Part shown: positions 1-12,100 of the stretch, piece after piece
Layout of the letters: each line of letters opens with the position of its first letter
Numbering within the stretch: position 1 is the first letter of the stretch
Source of the DNA: Adiantum capillus-veneris
Lineage: Eukaryota; Streptophyta; Polypodiopsida; Polypodiales; Pteridaceae
NCBI GenBank assembly: GCA_014529385.2
Contig: CM043968.1
Coordinates: forward strand, 126,237,018-126,301,017
Direction of reading: 5' to 3'
Length of the DNA: 64,000 nt
Translations under genes and position numbers: made by a program
The notes under the pieces: model-generated
Databases searched by the model: none
Seen by the model: the letters and a program-made list of their open reading frames with translations, nothing else
What the model was told of the DNA's origin: nothing

Positions 1-421
1 TGATGTCTTTTTCATCAATTTGGGTCCAAACTTGATATTTATGCTTCCAACAGTGCCTGTAACAATCTTGTCAGGTTAGATATCAAATATAAGCAGTGGT
101 TGTGCCAAAAGACATTATACGCGTATGATGTCTTTTGGCCCAGATTTTGACTATTTTTGGTTTTAAGCCTTCTCCAATGTTTATAATTGAGTTTCAAGTG
201 TTTTTGTCAGGTTTGAATGTAAAAACAAGATTTGAATCCAAAATTTCCTATTCTTTGCGTTTCTTGGACTCCGACTTGTCTTTTTGGGTTTCTTTGAGTG
301 TTAATGCTCTTGTTTTAAGTTGATCTTAGGGTAAAACCCCCCTTCTAAACACTCTGGCAATGTCAAATTTTCAATTTTAGTCTCTGTTTAGGTCCTAAGA
401 CATCATACGCGTATGATGTCT
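1..421 (-). repeat. Family-A palindrome array in the 5' leader (partial)
   Basis: A 24-bp perfect palindrome lies at 398-421 (half-site AGACATCATACG followed by its reverse complement). A copy with one mismatch lies at 110-133, and the last 8 bases of a third are at 1-8. Starts are 288 bp apart, and the partial copy implies a further 125 bp. The spacer between the first two is recognisably homologous to the first spacer of the D array (around 35082-35346), including a shared GGGGGG-TTTACCCTAAG segment, although the palindromes of the two families differ. Confidence 0.9.
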
Positions 422-940
422 AAAGTTGCAGATTTCCAGTTTTTCAGCACAGAACTCTTCCAATAGCTCTTTTAAGTGCTCAGCAACAATCAGTTACACA
501 GAAAATTTTTCTGAACTTTGTTTATTGCATATTTCACTACCAAAGCGACTTTTTCAGTGATCTAACATGCAATCAAACACATCAAGCAAATAGAACACCA
601 ATTGATAGCTCTAGATCAGGATCAAATCAGGCCCTTCCTAAGCTACCTCTAATCATAAAATGGATTTTTTGCAATTGAAAATATAAAGAGATTTACTACC
701 ACACAAGGAGTAGCAAATGCTTTTTATGTCAACAACCACTTAAACACCATCAAAAACAATCTAATCTAAGCTAAAATAAAAATACTGTCAACACGGAAGA
801 CCCAGGAATACCCCACTTCCTAGTATCTCTCGAGACCTTCGGAGTCCACCACTCCTAGATCTTTTCTAACTAAAGTATACAAAGTAGTTTATACGACTCA
901 CCTCGTAGGATTAGTCTAAGGTCACCTACTTAGGGCTCTC

Positions 941-959
941 GTCCCCGGCAGCGGCGCCA
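941..959 (-). other. Primer-binding site, tRNA-Asp type
   Basis: Reads TGGCGCCGCTGCCGGGGAC on the minus strand, two bases after the LTR end. This is complementary, with one mismatch, to the 3' end of plant tRNA-Asp, the primer known for Athila-like elements. It fixes the orientation of the element. Confidence 0.88.
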
Positions 960-1587
960 AATGTTAAGGCGGTTATGCCGCTAGCGGAAGCTAAATAGCG
1001 AGAACTCAACCAACAACAGAATTTGTCAGACGAGGACGGAGCTTGACCCGCAGGCGCATGGAAACAACTAGGTGGGTGTCAAATCACCTACTCGACCTTC
1101 TAATGACAATCACTACTAAGGAAATCAAATCTAAGTTCTAGAATACGCAAGTGACTGAAATCCGTACTACGAACGAATGCTATACGAAACAGGATCTAGA
1201 ATCATTGAATCGATCTCAAACTCAAGGGGAAGTCTAGACACTAGGTAAGAACAACACCCTAAAGACTTGAACTGCAAAATCAACCTATAACCACTCCGTA
1301 CGGCAAACGCGTATGAAGACAGGCCGAAAAATACAGGTGACCGAAACTTGACCCCGATGGTACTAATGTGTAGCTCTACTCGTTGTGGTTCTATAGATAT
1401 GCTACACACTCTATTCCGACACACGAGTTGAAAGAAAACTCACACCGAAGCTCGTAGGAACTTACCACACGTAGAAGCCGATAGCGCACACTCTTGGTAT
1501 CTGTGCGTAGCTCTCACCGTTGCTAACACTATGGCGGTGACGCTTCTCCAATGGCGGCCCCGTAGCTCGCGTAGCAAGAAGATAAGA

Positions 1588-1588
<1 letters not shown>

Positions 1589-1614
<26 letters not shown>
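1589..1614. repeat. (CT)n microsatellite within LTR
   Basis: A run of CT dinucleotides (GA on the element's sense strand) in the transcribed part of the LTR. The tract is about 26 bp here and about 86 bp in the sister LTR at the right edge. Confidence 0.95.
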
Positions 1615-1619
<5 letters not shown>

Positions 1620-1690
1620 GACACAGTCACGACGCTCAAAAACTCACTTTGATTAATAATTGAATCTCCTTTAGGTTACAAAACTTTGGC

Positions 1691-1697
1691 TTATATA
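1691..1697 (-). promoter_or_regulatory. Probable TATA box of family-A LTR
   Basis: TATATAA on the minus strand, about 215 bp into the LTR. It is followed by a GA-repeat leader roughly 80 bp downstream. The same arrangement is found in the right LTR at 63317 and in the D LTRs. The assignment rests on position and conservation. Confidence 0.6.
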
Positions 1698-1911
1698 CCT
1701 CAGCCTTGGAGGTGAGAACATCTCTAATTATTTACATCAACAGGTGAAATTACTTCGGGATTACAAGCTGGAAACTCAATTGAGTCCCGTTACTTAATGA
1801 ATGGCTCAAATCAAAATTAATGTCGGAAAGACATTTATTACAATCAATGGTTACAAAATGATGGGTGTGAGCAAAAATGTGGGTGTGATCCTCTGCTGGC
1901 TCAACAAAGCT

Positions 1912-2857
1912 TCATCGTCCATTGATCTTTTTAGGATGCAATCCTCCTTCACTGAGCTTCCACACTTCGAAGCACTACACATCCAAAGTTCTTGTTTGGT
2001 TTGTAGCCACGCAGGTATCTTTTTCCCATTGACTATAGTAGAGTCAATTTCTTCTAAGGAGTTCTATTCACATCTCTATAGCTAGGGTCTTTTATGCTTA
2101 TTTTTGTGGTGATCTTTTTATGTCTCAAGTAGATATAGTCATAGCCCCAATCTTGAACCATCTGAAGTTGACGCATGAAAGGTCTTCCTAAAATGATATC
2201 AAAATTGTTCCCTTTTCCAAAATCTACTATTGCAAATGTATGTTCATATTCAATTCCACAAGAAGTCACAATAATTTTCTCTAGGATACCCAGAGGTTTT
2301 TCCGTGTATCCATCTGCAAGTTGCAGCTTCATTCTAGTTTTCCTAAGCGCTGGTCTACCCCATTTTTCCCAAATGTCTTTTGTGGCTATGGCTACTCCAG
2401 TGCCACTATCAAGTACAGCCAATGTTTTAACTCCTTTGTATTCCACAAGTAAGGTGGTGTTTCCTTCTTCTCCTTCGCAATATTCCCCCACCTTGTTTAT
2501 TGGCACAGGTTTAGCGTTTTCACTTTCTTGTTGAGTTTTGTTTGATTGTTCATTTGAGGGTAGATCTTGAAGAGGTATCTTTAATCCCATCTTCCCCAAA
2601 TTGTTGCCTACTTCATTCCATACATGTGGTCTAATCTTAAGCAGTTCAGATAGAGTAATGGTGCACTGTATTGGAGCTGACATCAACTCTTGCATACTCT
2701 TTGTATCCATCATCTTGGATATGGATTTCCTCTGAGATGGCACCACTCTAGTCTCTGAGTCTGCCTGATAGACTTCATGCCCTATATTGACCTCAGTTAT
2801 GGGTGCATATTGGAAAGTCGTACTTCCATATTTTGCACTTCTAATTGCTTCCCACAA
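1912..2857 (-). pseudogene. Element B retropepsin (protease) region
   Basis: The aspartic protease of the B polyprotein. The catalytic LDSGTG motif is followed by an ILGRPFM motif about 90 residues later, the usual spacing of a plant gypsy retropepsin. It aligns throughout with the protease regions of C (around 51130-51540) and D (around 40840-41270). The open frame ends at 2054 after a VNRTP segment; the following codons (EEIDS..., then a WMCSASKCGS stretch) continue in another frame up to 1912, so there is a single frameshift near 2060. The insertion of element A then removes everything downstream. It is not expected to be functional. Confidence 0.85.
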
Positions 2858-2872
2858 TTCATTTGGCTATGG

Positions 2873-5548
2873 CTAATCTATCTCTGGGATAGGTGCCATA
2901 AATTGTGATCTTGACCTTGCATCATTAGTGGTGTTGGCCACTACTTGATCATCTAGTTGAATTTCTAGGTTGTTGGTTTCTTGTGTTGCAGTCTTTTCTT
3001 GCACATCCTTTTGTGATTCTAGCTCAATGTTTCTTTGAGTTAATGTTTCAACAACCTTTGCCTTAGGCATTTCAAATCCAACACTTTTTGGTTTTGTTCC
3101 TGGAGGTGGAATTGGTGCTTCAGGCTCCATCATTGCCTGTGCAGTTTTCACCAATTCCTTACACATTTTCAAACTCTCAGTATCTACCTCAGCATGAGGA
3201 TATTTCATCCTATTCTAGGGTTTGGTTGGGTGTCAATCTAGCCTCATATGCTTCCAGTGCAGCATCTAATGGCTCTAGGACTTTGTCTACCCCCAACATA
3301 GATCCTCCGGAAGATGCCTTCCTTGGTTTCTTATCGCTCACCATCGTTTTGTTTTCCCGTTCTTGTTTTAACTGCTCCTTTGTCTCTTGTAATTCTGTTT
3401 GTAGTGCAGTTGGACTTGTAATTGTTTTCGCTTTAATTTTGTCTCTTTTGGCTTTCCAGGATTTTCTCCCAGTCCTCACTGACACACTAGTTGTTTTCCC
3501 TTGTTTGGGTTGTTGATATTTCTCCTTATTAGCTTGGCCTCAGCATTTTCTTTTGCTTGGGCTCTAGTCACTACATTCACAGGAAATTTGGGTTCTGCCT
3601 CTGATCCACTTGGAGAAGGTAACACTCCCACAACATTCATTGTTGTTTTCCCCTATTTGTTTGGGTGTTTTGGACAATTAGGAACAACGTGTGTAATGGC
3701 TCACTCCAAACAATATCCAATTATCTCTACATGAGAACAATTCTTGGCCCAATGATTACCTCCACACTTGTAGCATGGTCCATCTTGTTGAGTCACTGGT
3801 GGCACAATTGATGGTTGTTCTTGCTTAGCCAGAATGGTCTCTGGTCTACGCTCTTGATTTGCTATGAACATCAGAGTGTCCTCATTTAATGAATAGAATT
3901 TTCTCATAGGTTCTTGCCCTAGCCTAGGTTGTGATACCTCAGCTCTTTGTAAAGCCCTTGATACAACCCTATTTTGAAATAATGGATGATTTGGTAATGG
4001 CATTTGTTTTTCTATTTGATATCCAAATAGTATCCCCCTCGTGTAGGTTTGATTATAGTAGCACTCACACATCTCATGATTGGTCCATTTTTGCTCAATG
4101 GCACACCATTTTATTTGTTGTGCTACTTGCACTGCTAGCTCATCTAGGTTGGTCATTAATTGAGACATAACCACTTGCCTTGTGTTGGTTTCACTAGATG
4201 CTAAAGGAGCATTATCCATAGTGATCTTTGTATCACCAATTTCCTCACCATAGGCTTTACAATTGTCAACTAGGTATAACGCTTCTCTCGTGACTTGTTC
4301 AAAGGAAGTACATCCTTTTAAGTACAAATATTTCTTGAGAGTTTCATTTTCGAACCCTCTATGAAGAGAATTGATAATCTTTCATCCTGTGGTAACTCGT
4401 GTTCCGGACATCTCTCTATATATTGTTTGAAGCGTAGCGATGCTTCCTTCACACTCTCATCTTCTTTTTGCTTGAATGCATAGATTTGGGACACTGTGTT
4501 ATGCTTGATTCCCCTTTTAGAGGACTCCACAACAAATTCTTGCAACAGTTGTTCAACGTTTGAGATGGCATTTTTGTCCAACGGTTGGAACCAATTCAAT
4601 GCTATCCCTTCCAAGGTTAAGCCAAATCCCTCATACTATGCATGAAAATAAAATACTTGTTCGGCTCTTAACACATGTTTGAATAAGGATGCATGTACGT
4701 ATGGATCCCTTAATCCATCATACTTCTTCTTGTTGACACATTTGGCCAATTGATATGGTCTCATTGGTTCTGGTTCAACCATGTATCTTAGCGTGTTGGG
4801 GTCTCTCACAAAGAAATCCCTCGTTCCTTCTTCTCTTCTTGGAGCAAATCCTGGTGGAATCCCCTTTGAAACATGTTTTGGAAATGTTGATGGATTTGTA
4901 AGTCTAATTGGTGGTCTCTTGGTTCCACTCAATGAGGTAGGAGCTACACTCCCGTGAATAGCTATTTTGGATGTTTGAGGTCCATTTGATTCCATAATTT
5001 CAATATTAGCTTCTTGCAAATCAGTCTCAAAAAAACCCTGGTATGCTTACACTTGGTTGAAAGTAGTAAGCAGAGATTGGAGTACCCATGTATGTATATC
5101 TTTCTAGCTCAATTGGGCTGATAAGTTTGTACTCTCATCCATACTTATCTACCGTTAGAACTTGCACTCCCTGATCATCTGTGTATGTGAAGGCATAGAG
5201 GTTCTCATAAGTGTAATCCGTTAGAACTCTCGTAGCTTCATTGGTTTTGATGAACCTCACATTGGGTTTATTGATTAGAGGATGCTTCTCCTCTAAGTCT
5301 CTAGAAATTTCCACTTTTGCTCTTCCAAACTCCCACATTTTAGTTGATTGGGTTGGCTTCCATTGAGCTACATGATCACTTGACAAATATCCATGAGCCA
5401 TGCCTTGAGATTTGGCTCGATATGATTGATAAGCTTCATGGTCTTGTCTCAACCCTCTTGTTGTAGGTGTTGCAGTATTTCTGGCTGTTTGTGTAGGTGG
5501 CATAGCTCTGAGTTGAGTGGGAAACCCTAATGATGGATGAGTTGTCAT
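2873..5548 (-). pseudogene. Element B gag
   Basis: Capsid polyprotein broken into several frames: 5548-5135 (N-terminal region starting at an ATG), 5019-4636, 4614-4318 (retrotransposon gag core with an ALNWFQ motif and a conserved KRGIKHNTVSQIYAFKQ segment), 4327-3701, 3485-3210 and 3208-2873. A zinc knuckle CYKCGGNHWAKNC lies near 3740-3780 and has the unusual CX2CX3HX4C spacing also seen in C and D. After it come a basic, coiled-coil-like stretch and a segment (WMTYP-like region in C and D) leading to the protease. Frameshifts and stops between the pieces make it a pseudogene. In C and D the same regions are largely one frame, so the breaks are secondary. Confidence 0.85.
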
Positions 5549-7313
5549 GTTTAAGCCTCACTCAATACTCTCAAGATGGTCCTTGATAAGAACACCTTGG
5601 CTTAGTGCACACAATCCCTTTTTGCCCCTGGTCAAGTCTCTAAAAAGTCAGGCTTTGGTGCCCCACTGACCTTTGGATACTGGTTTTGGGTACCCTAAAA
5701 GTTTGTAAATGAGTCTTACTTATCTCACAAGATTTCTTCCTAGCTATAGGAGACTCAGTTTGGAGTTGTGGGTCAAAAGTTAGAGAAGTTTTGGTAAACT
5801 GCACTTGAAACAGCACTCAAAACAGTTTCAGGATAAGGACACAAAGAGATTCCGTGCTTATATCTTGGCTTCTAGAGGGTATTTTTCACTCAAACTTGAG
5901 ATTTGGGATGTACTCAAGTAGATCTACAAACTTATGAAGTCAAATGCCCTCACTATGTAGAGGTACACCGATCACGATCGTTGACCCCATGTGACAGATT
6001 TGGAATATTTTTGCACAGTAGCTAGCCCTTGATGTCTTGATACCAAGTGTCTTTGTATTTTTGAATTTGGAGATGTTTTGACCAATGAAAACCCAAATCC
6101 CAGGTGGTTTTGCGGTTATTGGCCTGATTGTGTAACTGGGACTTTTTTGACCACTTTCTTTTTCTTTTTTGACCTTGCTCCTTTTGGAAAATATGTTGCA
6201 CTAGATGTCAGCTACCTACTCACCAAGTCTCAACTCAAAATGTCATTGGGGTACACCGATCGCGATCATAGTTCTAGCTCCTTTTCAAGTGAAATTTGTG
6301 GATATGGTAGACAATGATGTATACAATCTACTCCTCAAATATTTTTGAATTTGGACAAAAAAAAAAGTCAAGTTTTTACTAGATCTTGGTCTGCTGCAGT
6401 GGTTTTCTGACTATCTACTGTTTTTGACATCTCCTGGTATCTTATATAACCTAGGTGTATGTGTGGGTCAAATCTGGGTCAGATCTGGGACTGAGGTACA
6501 CCGATCGCGATCGTAGTTCTGAGCCCAAATTCAACCAAATTTGGCATGCTTGTAGACACTGATGTTTTAAGGCTATCCCCCAAGTCTTTTTGCATTTGGA
6601 TCACCAAAAGTCAAGATTTTACAGTTTCTTGGTCTGTCAAGCTAGTTTTACCCAAGTGGCCTGATTTCCTTGATTTTTGATGTTTTTGGGTGTGGTTGCT
6701 TTAGACAAACTTGTTTAGAATCTTATCAGGAAGGCACCTGTCAAATCTTGTACAACTAAGACACTGAGGTATGCCGATCGCGATCGTAGTACCAGAGCCA
6801 AATCTGATGAAATTTTACAGGCTCTCTTTGATAAGTATTTCCCAGTGTTTGGTGCTACCACTTTGTGATTTGAATCAATTTCAGCTCTGTTTGGTCAGAT
6901 TTTATAATTTCAGAGTCTTATGGCCCTTTTGCCAAAGTTATGGTTTTCTGGTGTTTTTGACTCTATCTTTTGCCCCAAATCTGACTGGAATGTGATTTAC
7001 TTATCCTACTCCTAAGTACAGAAATGAAAGAACATAAGAAAATGAATCAAACAAAACAAACAAGATTAGGGATGATGGATCAGTACTCAATCAATACAAA
7101 GAAATTTGAAGAGAAAAAATGCCTAAAGCAACCTCACTCACAACTCCCTATATCTCTCAAGAGTAGATCTAGCCAGTCCACCGACCCTAGACTCCACTAA
7201 GCACTAAACCCCTGTCTAGATGCTTCACTCAAATGTAAAAAAAATGAAAATTATCTTTTGGAACAATAAGAAAACTCTGAATACGCACTCGGTCACTCAT
7301 CACCTAAGATTCA
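5549..7313 (-). other. Element B 5' leader, non-coding
   Basis: Lies between the PBS and the gag start. Apart from the palindrome array at 5969-6786 I see no gene. The spacers are repetitive relative to one another. Confidence 0.7.
5969..6786 (-). repeat. Element B palindrome array
   Basis: Four copies of a motif centred on the 12-bp palindrome CGATCGCGATCG: 5969-5980 (one mismatch), 6257-6268 (one mismatch), 6502-6513 (perfect) and 6775-6786 (perfect). Each is preceded on the plus strand by GTACAC or a close variant. Starts are 288, 245 and 273 bp apart. The position, between PBS and gag, equals that of the arrays in D and F, but the motif is unrelated in sequence apart from a central CG. 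Confidence 0.85.
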
Positions 7314-7332
7314 TTCCCCGACAACGGTGCCA
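7314..7332 (-). other. Element B primer-binding site
   Basis: TGGCACCGTTGTCGGGGAA on the minus strand, one base after the LTR end; tRNA-Asp type with about three mismatches. Confidence 0.75.
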
Positions 7333-7333
7333 A

Positions 7334-7656
7334 TGTTTGCGGGTCGTCACGAAGGACGTCCATAGCATAGCCTTCAGGTATCAACATAAATATCAATACC
7401 AGGGAAGCGACTCGGATGAGGCATGAAACTCACTAGGGTGTCAATCCTAATGAAGTGAACTCTAAGAGATGCAACTACTAACTCTACAAGAAAATCAAAT
7501 GCACTAAAGCCAAGTAATCTGCATATGTCCTTCTACACAGCTCTACAGTCATCACGCCTGTTTACCATGCAAATCATATCGGATTCGCACAAAACTTGAA
7601 GCAAAGATACAACGGACTATCAGGAGCATATCCTATCATTGTCACAGCATTCTGGA
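7334..7656 (-). repeat. Element B 5' LTR, 3' portion
   Basis: The downstream part of B's LTR, ending AAACA before the PBS. It is separated from the upstream part (17609-17981) by element E. The join to E at about 7656 has no matching target duplication with the other side, and E's 3' LTR stops here, so a deletion took place at this junction. Confidence 0.75.
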
Positions 7657-9159
7657 TGCATTTTACAAAAAGGTTAGTGGTTAGTAGTTAGTAATTATCA
7701 CTAAAAAAATATTTACAAAATCATTCACCAAATGGTGAGATATATGATGAGAAGTTGACATTCACCTCTTTACAGCACCGGAAGAAGAAGCAGTCAGCAT
7801 GGCGAAGCAGCGCGTGTCGATGAAGCTATGTTATTTCAAACCTTGGAAAATTCATGCTAAAATCCTTCATTTGCAGAGGTTATCTTTGGATTTTTGCTGA
7901 TTTTTTGAAGTTCTTTACAAAGTTGAAGAGAGTATGGTAATATGGACATATATGTAGAGAGAAAGGGAGACACATAGGGTGTAGAAATGGAGGATAAAGG
8001 CTATGGAGGTGTGAGGGATGTGGCAATGGTGAAGAGGGTGAATTAGGACATGGGAGTTGCAGGTTTGGGAGTGGGAAGGAGAGGGAGGAGTTTGTGTGAA
8101 AGAGAAAAATGATAAAGTGGAAGAGGGAATGTGGCTGCATAGCATGGGCAAACTAGGGTCCACCAATAAAATCATAGCTCACAGCTCGTAGCTCAAAAAC
8201 ATATGAAAAAATTAGAGGTGAAATTTCAGCTCATGAGCTACAACTTTTGTTTGTATCACCTTTCCAAATTCAGGGAGCATGTGATCTTTAAAAATTCAGC
8301 AAAACCGACTGTTTTTTCCACTACACAAGGTCCTTGTGAGGTCCTTCTTTGGATGATTCTTTTGAATACCTCCAAGAGTGATCTCCCCATGGTGCATGCA
8401 TGCATGCCACATACCCTTGACCTTATTTGGTAGGGCTATAATTGAAGATATTGTTGAGATCATGATATAAGTGAATAGTACAACTAAGAAAATCAAATAT
8501 TTAGGGGTCTAAAAAATGTACATGTCAAATATAAATAATATAGGTGGAAAAAATATAAAGGGGTCAAAATAAATCTCTCTCATTATAAGTCTACCATAAA
8601 AAGATGAATATTTTTGGTGGTCTAATTTATGAGAGTAATAGAGAATAGATGTAGGAAGAAAAAATCACAATAGTGAAAAAATATACACATAAATAGAACT
8701 ACTTTTTTTGGATTTTTGTTTGGATGGAGTTACACCAAAAATAAGAGAAGCTTGCATGAAATTATTTTTATATGGAATAAAGAGTATGCAAAATGGTAAG
8801 AAACAATATGGTAATGGTGAGTCAATGTACATAGCATAAATAACACACCATAGGTAAAAATATTTAAATAAATACCAAAATAATTATGAAAAATCCTTTT
8901 ATTTAGGCCCTATATACAATGAAATATTTACACACAAATGGGCCATAATATATTTTATTTTTCGGATTTGTTTTTATTTTTTTGGCTCAACTAGCCCAGT
9001 GACTAGCTAGCTGAGGGTTTTTAAGAAAATATGGAGAAAGTCCCTAACTCACACACGCCTATGTACAGTGAAATGGTAGGAATAACCAAAATGTTTGAGT
9101 GATTTGATAGGGTGATGTAGCTTACTATGGCAATTTTGGAAAGCCGAAAACGGCTATCA
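7657..9159 (-). repeat. Element E 3' LTR, truncated (about 1503 bp)
   Basis: Begins TGATAGCCG at 9159, directly after the polypurine tract, and matches 17608-16108 closely. It stops at 7657, whereas the 5' LTR continues another 1.05 kb to 15061 and includes the TATA box and downstream part. The missing segment and the lack of a target duplication point to a deletion running from this LTR into B's LTR. Confidence 0.85.
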
Positions 9160-9172
9160 TTAGCCCTCCCCC
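9160..9172 (-). other. Element E polypurine tract
   Basis: GGGGGAGGGCTAA on the minus strand, immediately before the 3' LTR; the plus-strand primer site in LTR retrotransposons. Confidence 0.8.
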
Positions 9173-9187
9173 ATGATGATGGTATAT

Positions 9188-12100
9188 TCATGTACCATCA
9201 TAGAGCATCTTTTCCAAAGAGAGTACTTCAGAGTCCTTGACGAGGTCTTCATTGTTTGGCCCCTCAGAATTTTGGTTTGAGTTACACTCATGCTTCACGG
9301 AACAATACCTACATGAGATAGCTGCCTTTTGATAGATCTTTGGTAGATCCTTGGTAGAAGGCGACTCAAATAAGGCTTCAAGCGACACCCATTTACCTTC
9401 CTGGAGTACTCTTTCCCATTCAAGTCCGTAAGGTGATAATAACTTGAGTTGAGAGCCTTTTTGACTATGTATGGCCCCTGCCATCTAGTTTCAAATTTGG
9501 CATCAAAACGATTATCGAGTCGATCGTCATACCTTAGCACAAGATCTCCTTCATTGATGCCTTTGTCCTTCAGTTTCTTGTCAAGCTTTTCCTTCGTCTG
9601 TGTGGCTTTCCCCTTGTAGCACTCGTATGCTGCTTCTCTTTTCCACTCAAGCTCAACTAGGGTAAGAAGTCGATCCATCCATGCTTCTTGATCATCTTGT
9701 GCTGCTTTGCCATGAAGTCGCATTGTTGGAATGTTGAGCTCAATTGGTTGTAAAGCCTCTTGACCATAGACCAAGTGAAATGGTGTGAACTCCGTGGCTT
9801 CCCTATATGTGGTTCGATATGCCAGGCACCATCCAAGAAGTCATCCCACAACTTTGTCTTGTTTTTCACCATCTTTCTAATGATGCCTGCAATGACACCA
9901 TTAGCTTTTTCTACCAAACCATTTGATTGGGGATAGTAGGGTGTACTATGACGATGTAGAATGTGAAGTTCTTCACAGACTTCTGTGAGCAAGCCCTTTC
10001 TAAACCTTGGACCATTATCAGAAACAATCTCCAAAGGTGTGCCAAATCTGCAACAAATGTGAGTGTGCACAAACTTGCTAATTGTCTTTTCATTCACTCT
10101 TGCCACACTTTGAGCTTCTACCCACCTAGTCATGTAGTCTATGGCCACCAAGATATACAATTTTCCATTTTTAGTCCTGGGCAATGGACCCATAGCATCA
10201 ATGCTCCATTTTTCAAACGGACCATTTGCAAGGACTAGCTGACGTGGACCATGTAACAGACGCTTGTTTCCATTAATCTGACAATTGTGGCAGCTTTTAC
10301 ACCAATGTTGAACATCAATGTGCAAGCTTGGCCAAAAATATCCGGCAAGCAAAATCTTTTTTGCAGTGAGTTCCTGTGCAAAATGACCACCACACGCTTC
10401 CTCATGCAAACCTTTTAGAATGGCTGGGATTTCCTCAATAGTTGGTACTCTTCTACACACTTGATCCTTCCCTCTTTGATAGAGGGATCCTTCTAAGAAG
10501 AGATACCCGCTTGCCTTTTTCATGAGTCTCCTCTTCTGAGCCTTCGTGAAGTCTTGTGGAAACTCACCCTCCAAAATGTAGCTAATAATGGGAGTCAATG
10601 ACTCCAATCCCTGGTATCTCGGTTGCTTGACAGTTGCTTCCACCATGATGACCTTCACTTCTTTCTCAACACATGTAACTGCTTGTTGTGCAAGTAAATC
10701 GGCATCTTCATTTTGTTTCCTAGGAATATGATATAGTTGCACTTCTTCAAACTGATTAAACATCCTACGAATGGCATGAAATTTTGTCCTTAGGCTTTCA
10801 TTCTTGCATGCCCAAATGCCTAAAGTTTGCTTCACGATGAGAAGTGCATCCCCTTTTACCATGAGACATTGTATACCTTGGCCAATGCATAACTTTAAAC
10901 CATGAAGTAGTGTGTCGTATTCTGCTTCATTGTTGCTAGTTGAACCTGGTAGATTGACCTTCTCTTTCATGACCACCTCTCCACTTGAGTTGAGCAATAT
11001 TAGCCCTCCCCCTTCTTTTCCTGTGACTCGTCGAAAAGCTCCATCAAAGAACAAGGTAAAAGCATTAGGAATACTTTTAGGTGGTGGCAATGGTAGGGTC
11101 TTTACTTCAGGCACCTTAATCTCCTTCTCATGTACCCTATAAGTAAGGATCCCTGCCAATTGTGCACGCACACTATCTTCTACCTTGAAAGAGTATTGGA
11201 ACTCTTGCAATTCCATAATCCACATTGAGATCCTAGTGCTAAGATTCATTTGAGATGACACCCAAGGAAACAAATTTTCTGCAGTGAGAATTACAAAAGG
11301 TTTTGGTAGCAAGTAGGATCTAAACTTTCTCACCGCAAACATGAGAGAAATCATCATGAGTTCTGCCTTCGTGTAGCCTCTCTCCAAAGCATTCATGACC
11401 CTACTAGCAAAGTAGATGGGTCGCATCCGGGTACTATGGGGATCTTGTTGTAGCAAAACCGCTCCAATTGTTTCTTTCCCAACACTAGAGCTAACAAAGA
11501 ATGTGTACTCCCAACAAGGAGGCATGAGTATTGGTAGTTCTGACAGGATGACTTTAATGTTACAAAAGTACTCTTCAAGCTCATCAGACCATGCAAATTC
11601 TACTTGTTGTGTCGACTTTTGCAAAGGATAAAGCAACTCCGAAGCTAAGTGAATAAAGCGTGACATATACTTCACCTTTTGAATGAATGAGATGACCTCT
11701 TTGAGATTCTTGGGTGATGGGAGCTCAATAAGAGCCTTTGCCTTTGAAGGATCCACCTCAATGCCTTTATAGGAAACCTTGTGACCAAGCAAGATCACTT
11801 CATCCTCACCTATGTGGCACTTGTCGGGGTTGAGTTGACCTCCCATGTCATAGAGCTTCTTTAAACCTTCTTCTACCCTTTGTAGATGCAATGATTTTGA
11901 GCTATAAATGCAGAAATATTCAATGAACACCCTAATTGACTTTCCAAAGAATGCTTGAAACACCATGTTCATGAAACGTTGGAATGTTGCAGGAGCATTT
12001 GTCAGACCAAATGGCATGACTCTAAAAGCATAACAACCCCAAGGAGTGATGAAGGTTGTTTTTAATTGATCTTCCAATGCGATACCTATTTGAAAGTAAC

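Larger units (their letters stand above)
1..1906 (-). mobile_element. Family-A Ty3/gypsy element, 5' end (LTR, PBS, leader, start of palindrome array)
   Basis: The element reads leftwards and leaves the window at base 1. In order it shows a 5' LTR (1906 to 962), a tRNA-Asp-like primer-binding site (959 to 941), about 520 bp of leader without a coding frame (940 to 422) and the first copies of a palindrome array. It has inserted into the protease region of element B, whose reading resumes at 1912 upstream. No polypurine tract precedes the LTR, and the PBS follows it, so this is the 5' and not the 3' LTR. The 5 bp next to the LTR (1907-1911, AAGCT) should be the target duplication, but its partner lies outside the window. 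The LTR is nearly identical to the one at 63108, so the family was active recently. Confidence 0.9.
962..1906 (-). repeat. 5' LTR of family-A element (945 bp)
   Basis: It begins TGTTGAGCC at 1906 and ends TTAACA at 962 on the minus strand, giving a TGTT...AACA inverted terminus. The same sequence occurs in plus orientation from 63108 to the window end. An 85-codon open stretch inside both copies differs at only two residues, so divergence is about 1-2 percent. It contains a TATA box, then a (GA)n tract (written CT here) of about 26 bp; the right copy has about 86 bp at the same place. Confidence 0.93.

Noticed and set aside
941-959. tRNA gene fragment
   Set aside because: Only the 3' terminal complement of tRNA-Asp is present, next to an LTR end; it is a primer-binding site.
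1167-1424. 85-codon ORF repeated at 63644-63901
   Set aside because: It lies inside the LTR in both copies, and LTR identity alone explains its conservation; no domain.
962-1906. Left LTR as the 3' LTR of element B
   Set aside because: PBS follows it and no polypurine tract precedes it; B's own LTR is a different sequence.
7880-8175. Pairs of small ORFs duplicated at 16329-16624
   Set aside because: They are low-complexity readings of the element E LTRs, duplicated because the LTR is.
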